This document shows, in pieces, positions 63,501 to 64,000 of a stretch of 64,000 nt of DNA (the first letter of the stretch is position 1; each line of letters begins with the position of its first letter). Below the pieces are notes generated by a model. That model was not told the origin of the DNA. It searched no databases and saw nothing but the letters and a program-made list of their open reading frames with translations. The stretch is from Puffinus mauretanicus (taxonomy: Eukaryota; Chordata; Aves; Procellariiformes; Procellariidae), in contig JAJKFH010001094.1 of assembly GCA_023333565.1 (NCBI GenBank), positions 248,001 through 312,000 of the forward strand, read 5' to 3'. The position numbers were made by a program, and so were the translations under genes.

Positions 63501-64000
63501 TCTGCTACTTTTTTTGTTGATCCAGGTGGTCTTTTCGAAGTACAAAGTCAAAGAAATTACTCTTTGCCCCTTCCTTCATCTCCTCATGCAAGTGTCATGT
63601 AATCGGCAGGAACACTGAATCCTCCCAGTCTCCTGTTCCTGTTTGCATGGGACAGAAACGGAGGGAAGTGAGACGGAACCATACATCCCTCTGCATCTGC
63701 ACTCTGAAGGCAAAGTTATTTGTGAGCGTTAAGCATATGGGTGGGAGAGCTGCCAAGCCAAAGTTGTTCCCAAGTATCTGTAAACTAAATCTGATTCCTT
63801 AAATTCATCCAACTAAGGAACTTTCACTCTGGCAAAGGATTGTAAATATTACAGTACCTGTCACTTTTGGATGCCACTTTCTGTTTTCATAGCAGCAAAC
63901 TGAAAGCTTTGAAGTCTGGGATGTTTTGTTTAGTTTTGTAGAGGTTGACCTCAAAACATCAATCTTTCTGCTCCTTTTAGGATGTATGAAAATAGCCTTG

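Larger units (their letters stand above)
22373..64000 (+). other. ITPK1: ITPK1 downstream intron (at least 41.6 kb, runs off the window)
   Basis: No further ITPK1 exon is recognisable. I looked for the next expected coding block (an ICSPPFMEL-like sequence after the split Asp codon) and found nothing on the + strand. I infer that this is one long intron, although a short missed exon cannot be excluded. Recognisable contents are CR1 pieces at 25164, 29785, 36386 and 56140, MIR-like SINEs near 25.1, 26.8, 50.9 and 60.4 kb, inverted repeats at 29908, 39066 and 41913, and tandem duplications at 57707 and 60170. There are also simple runs, such as A at 25449-25461, T at 38781-38795, A-rich at 40169-40200 and CA at 49172-49184. 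Long stretches, such as 30-36 kb, 42-50 kb and 51-56 kb, show nothing I can name. Confidence 0.7.

Noticed and set aside
1..64000. tRNA, rRNA, CRISPR array, operon or endogenous retrovirus
   Set aside because: I saw no cloverleaf gene with both A and B boxes outside degraded SINEs, no regularly spaced repeats, no clustered prokaryote-like genes and no LTR pair or gag/pol/env-like frame.

Overview
This window looks like intronic sequence from a bird (or close sauropsid) nuclear genome. It has short coding islands with GT-AG splice sites, long AT-leaning introns, and many CR1 non-LTR retrotransposon copies of the avian type, several ending in the diagnostic octamer repeat (TCATAGAA on the strand shown). 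I see no bacterial, viral or organellar gene organisation.

One protein-coding gene is supported: two internal exons of ITPK1 (inositol-tetrakisphosphate 1-kinase), both on the + strand. Exon A (6161-6286, 42 codons) and exon B (22255-22372, 39 codons plus one base) are adjacent in the protein and together encode about residues 41-121 of the N-terminal substrate-side region. The start codon, the first coding exon and the catalytic ATP-grasp exons are not in view. The intron between the two exons is 15,968 bp. The downstream intron runs at least 41,628 bp to the window edge, because I could not recognise the next exon.

Layout: 1-6160 is the upstream intron, with a decayed, internally deleted CR1 at 5085-5500. 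6161-6286 is exon A. 6287-22254 is an intron with a long CR1 carrying reverse transcriptase remnants (about 10934-12471), a second CR1 family copy (about 14992-15785), a 130-bp CR1 stub flanked by a 10-bp direct repeat (about 16167-16304), two MIR-like SINE remnants and a striking 31-bp-stem inverted repeat (13652-13722). 22255-22372 is exon B. 22373-64000 is an intron with further CR1 copies (about 25164-25335, 29785-29960, 36386-37970, 56140-56281), MIR-like SINE remnants, small inverted and tandem repeats, and long stretches with nothing I recognise.

Seven of the eight CR1 pieces lie antisense to ITPK1. I found no convincing novel multigene system. The most unusual object is the near-perfect hairpin at 13652-13722.
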